Origin: Candidatus Syntrophopropionicum ammoniitolerans
GTDB taxonomy: Bacteria > Bacillota > Desulfotomaculia > Desulfotomaculales > Pelotomaculaceae
Assembly (NCBI GenBank): GCA_013201395.1
Contig: JABMJD010000003.1
Coordinates: forward strand, 83,540 to 147,539
Reading direction: 5' to 3'
DNA: 64,000 nt
In this document: positions 63,221-64,000 of the stretch, one piece after another
Position numbering within the stretch: the first letter of the stretch is position 1
Layout: every line of letters starts with the position of its first letter
The notes under the pieces: model-generated
Told to the model about the DNA's origin: nothing
What the model saw: the letters and a program-made list of their open reading frames with translations, nothing else
Database searches by the model: none
Translations under genes and position numbers: made by a program

Positions 63221-63766
63221 ATGAATATACTGGAAAATATTAAAAGCTTATTTGGCGGCAATATTACTATCCACCAGGAGTTTATCAATAAGGTCATCAA
63301 AGAGGCTAACGCCGATAACAAGACGATCAAAGGTATCGTTCTATCCTTTAATGAGGGTTTTCTCAGGGCAGATTTCGAACTTCTGGTGGGGGAGGAGACG
63401 CCAATCAACCTGCAGCTGGAGCTGTCCTTGGGGAAATTTGAATTTAATAGAACCAACCGCGTCGTTGAGCTATTATTAATCAGCCCTGTGGCCATTCAGG
63501 TTTACGGCATGAACATTAAGGCCAAACTCACGGTGGATATCGACCCGGCAGCAGCGGAAACTGCTGGGGCCCCAGAGGAACTGATTGCTATGTTCAGCTA
63601 TCTAGCAATAAGTGAAAACCGCATCGTCCTTGATTTCAATAAAATGCCTGGTTTTAACCAGGCGCTGCAGAACAAACTGGGATTTGTGCTGAATAACCTG
63701 GAGATTACCAGGTTGGATCTGCAAAATGAGAACCTGATTATTCATCCATCAATTAAGTTTTTCTAG
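63221..63766 (+). CDS. Conserved-looking protein of unknown function
   Basis: I do not recognise this 181-residue protein. No signal peptide, membrane span or Cys motif is seen. It has alternating hydrophobic segments that look like a beta-rich lipid- or ligand-binding fold (INLQLELSLGKFEF, VYGMNIKAKLTVDID), loosely similar to DUF2993/LEA-like proteins; this is only an impression. The start is ATG 63221 (MNILENIKSLFGG) with AAGAAAGGA nine bases upstream; an ATG nine bases earlier abuts that site. It follows the aldolase gene by about 40 bases and may share its transcript. Confidence 0.65.
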   Translation: MNILENIKSLFGGNITIHQEFINKVIKEANADNKTIKGIVLSFNEGFLRADFELLVGEETPINLQLELSLGKFEFNRTNRVVELLLISPVAIQVYGMNIKAKLTVDIDPAAAETAGAPEELIAMFSYLAISENRIVLDFNKMPGFNQALQNKLGFVLNNLEITRLDLQNENLIIHPSIKFF

Positions 63767-63832
63767 CCCCTTTTCCTTCAGGTTCAATCATTCTCTGAAC
63801 TGGACGCGATGCCGCCCGCTCTTATAAGGATC

Positions 63833-63974
63833 TTATCTGCAGAGCTGACAACGTAGCGCCGCTCATGATCCGAGGACATGCCTCTGACAGCTAAGCCAAT
63901 CCTCAAACAGGAGTGTGTCGCCGTTCCTCTGTCCTGGTTTCTTTATCCACAGGGCTGACAACGCGACTCCGCTC
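63833..63974. repeat. Pair of diverged 32-base direct repeats with a DnaA box
   Basis: Repeat A is at 63833-63864 and repeat B at 63943-63974; they match at 25 of 32 positions, sharing GCTGACAACG and CCGCTC. Repeat B starts with TTATCCACA (63943-63951), a perfect DnaA box; repeat A has TTATCTGCA there. A weaker third copy of the second half may lie near 63796-63820. From 63767 to 64000 there is no clear gene; on the minus strand a frame is open from the edge to a TGA at 63863-63865 (45 codons), too little to call. Confidence 0.5.
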
Positions 63975-64000
63975 GCCCCTAATAACTGTCCGAGCTCATT

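Noticed and set aside
63863..64000. Minus-strand open frame from the window edge (45 codons)
   Set aside because: No recognisable motif and it crosses the direct repeats; could be a gene tail but cannot be supported from this window.

Overview
The window reads as chromosome of an anaerobic, endospore-forming, Gram-positive bacterium, most likely a Peptococcaceae/Desulfotomaculum/Pelotomaculum-type clostridium (inference). Reasons: conserved Bacillus/Clostridium-style housekeeping blocks, sporulation genes (ylbJ, gpr), S-layer homology domains, FapR control of lipid synthesis, an archaeal-type fructose-1,6-bisphosphate aldolase/phosphatase and an ADP-forming acetate-CoA ligase. Strong purine-rich ribosome binding sites with frequent TTG/GTG starts are seen throughout. 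No tRNA, rRNA, CRISPR array, phage or insertion sequence was recognised.

Layout. 1-2.7 kb (minus): ylxM-ffh-rpsP-khpA-rimM. 2.9-9.4 kb: a polyamine/methylthioadenosine/S-adenosylhomocysteine salvage block (putrescine-type aminotransferase on plus; MtnP, MtnA, an AhcY homologue and an MTA/SAH deaminase on minus), placed between ftsY and ylxM-ffh, which adjoin in Bacillus. 9.6-19.1 kb (minus): DUF177-rpmF, then the FapR-controlled fatty acid operon fapR-plsX-fabH-fabK-fabD-fabG-acpP-fabF-rnc-ftsY, with a FapR operator directly after a sigma-A promoter. 19.2-23.8 kb (plus): ylbJ, an ADP-forming acyl-CoA synthetase and a P-loop/DRTGG protein. 23.8-26.5 kb: rsmD (apparent ATT start)-coaD-coiled-coil protein on minus, and the spore protease gpr on plus behind a sigma-G-like promoter. 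26.5-29.2 kb: recG with a possible cysteine-rich micro-ORF behind it, and rpmB. 29.2-33.2 kb: FMN riboswitch and ribD-ribE-ribBA-ribH. 33.2-34.1 kb: two small regulators.

34.2-52.9 kb (minus) is a long housekeeping run: yicC-remA-gmk-rpoZ-coaBC-priA-def-fmt-DUF116-rsmB-rlmN, then fhaA-fhaB-stp-ftsW/rodA-pbpA-prkC, then rsgA-rpe. The middle part has the order of the actinobacterial fhaA-fhaB-pstP-rodA-pbpA-pknA-pknB cluster, joining phospho-Ser/Thr signalling to peptidoglycan synthesis. 53.3-64 kb is mixed: archaeal-type FBP aldolase/phosphatase, cobT under a cobalamin riboswitch, a large S-layer-anchored phosphodiester glycosidase-like protein, a YchF-like GTPase, a MurI homologue with Ser in place of the first catalytic Cys, a frameshifted Gfo/Idh/MocA oxidoreductase, a class II aldolase-like protein and an unknown protein. 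The last 230 bases hold diverged repeats and a perfect DnaA box but no clear gene.

Most interesting leads: the acetate-CoA ligase/DRTGG gene pair; the altered MurI; the cysteine-rich micro-ORF whose ribosome binding site has a perfect complement downstream; the deaminase-plus-AhcY cluster, which suggests nucleoside salvage through inosine derivatives; and two related long inverted repeats, both at convergent gene ends.
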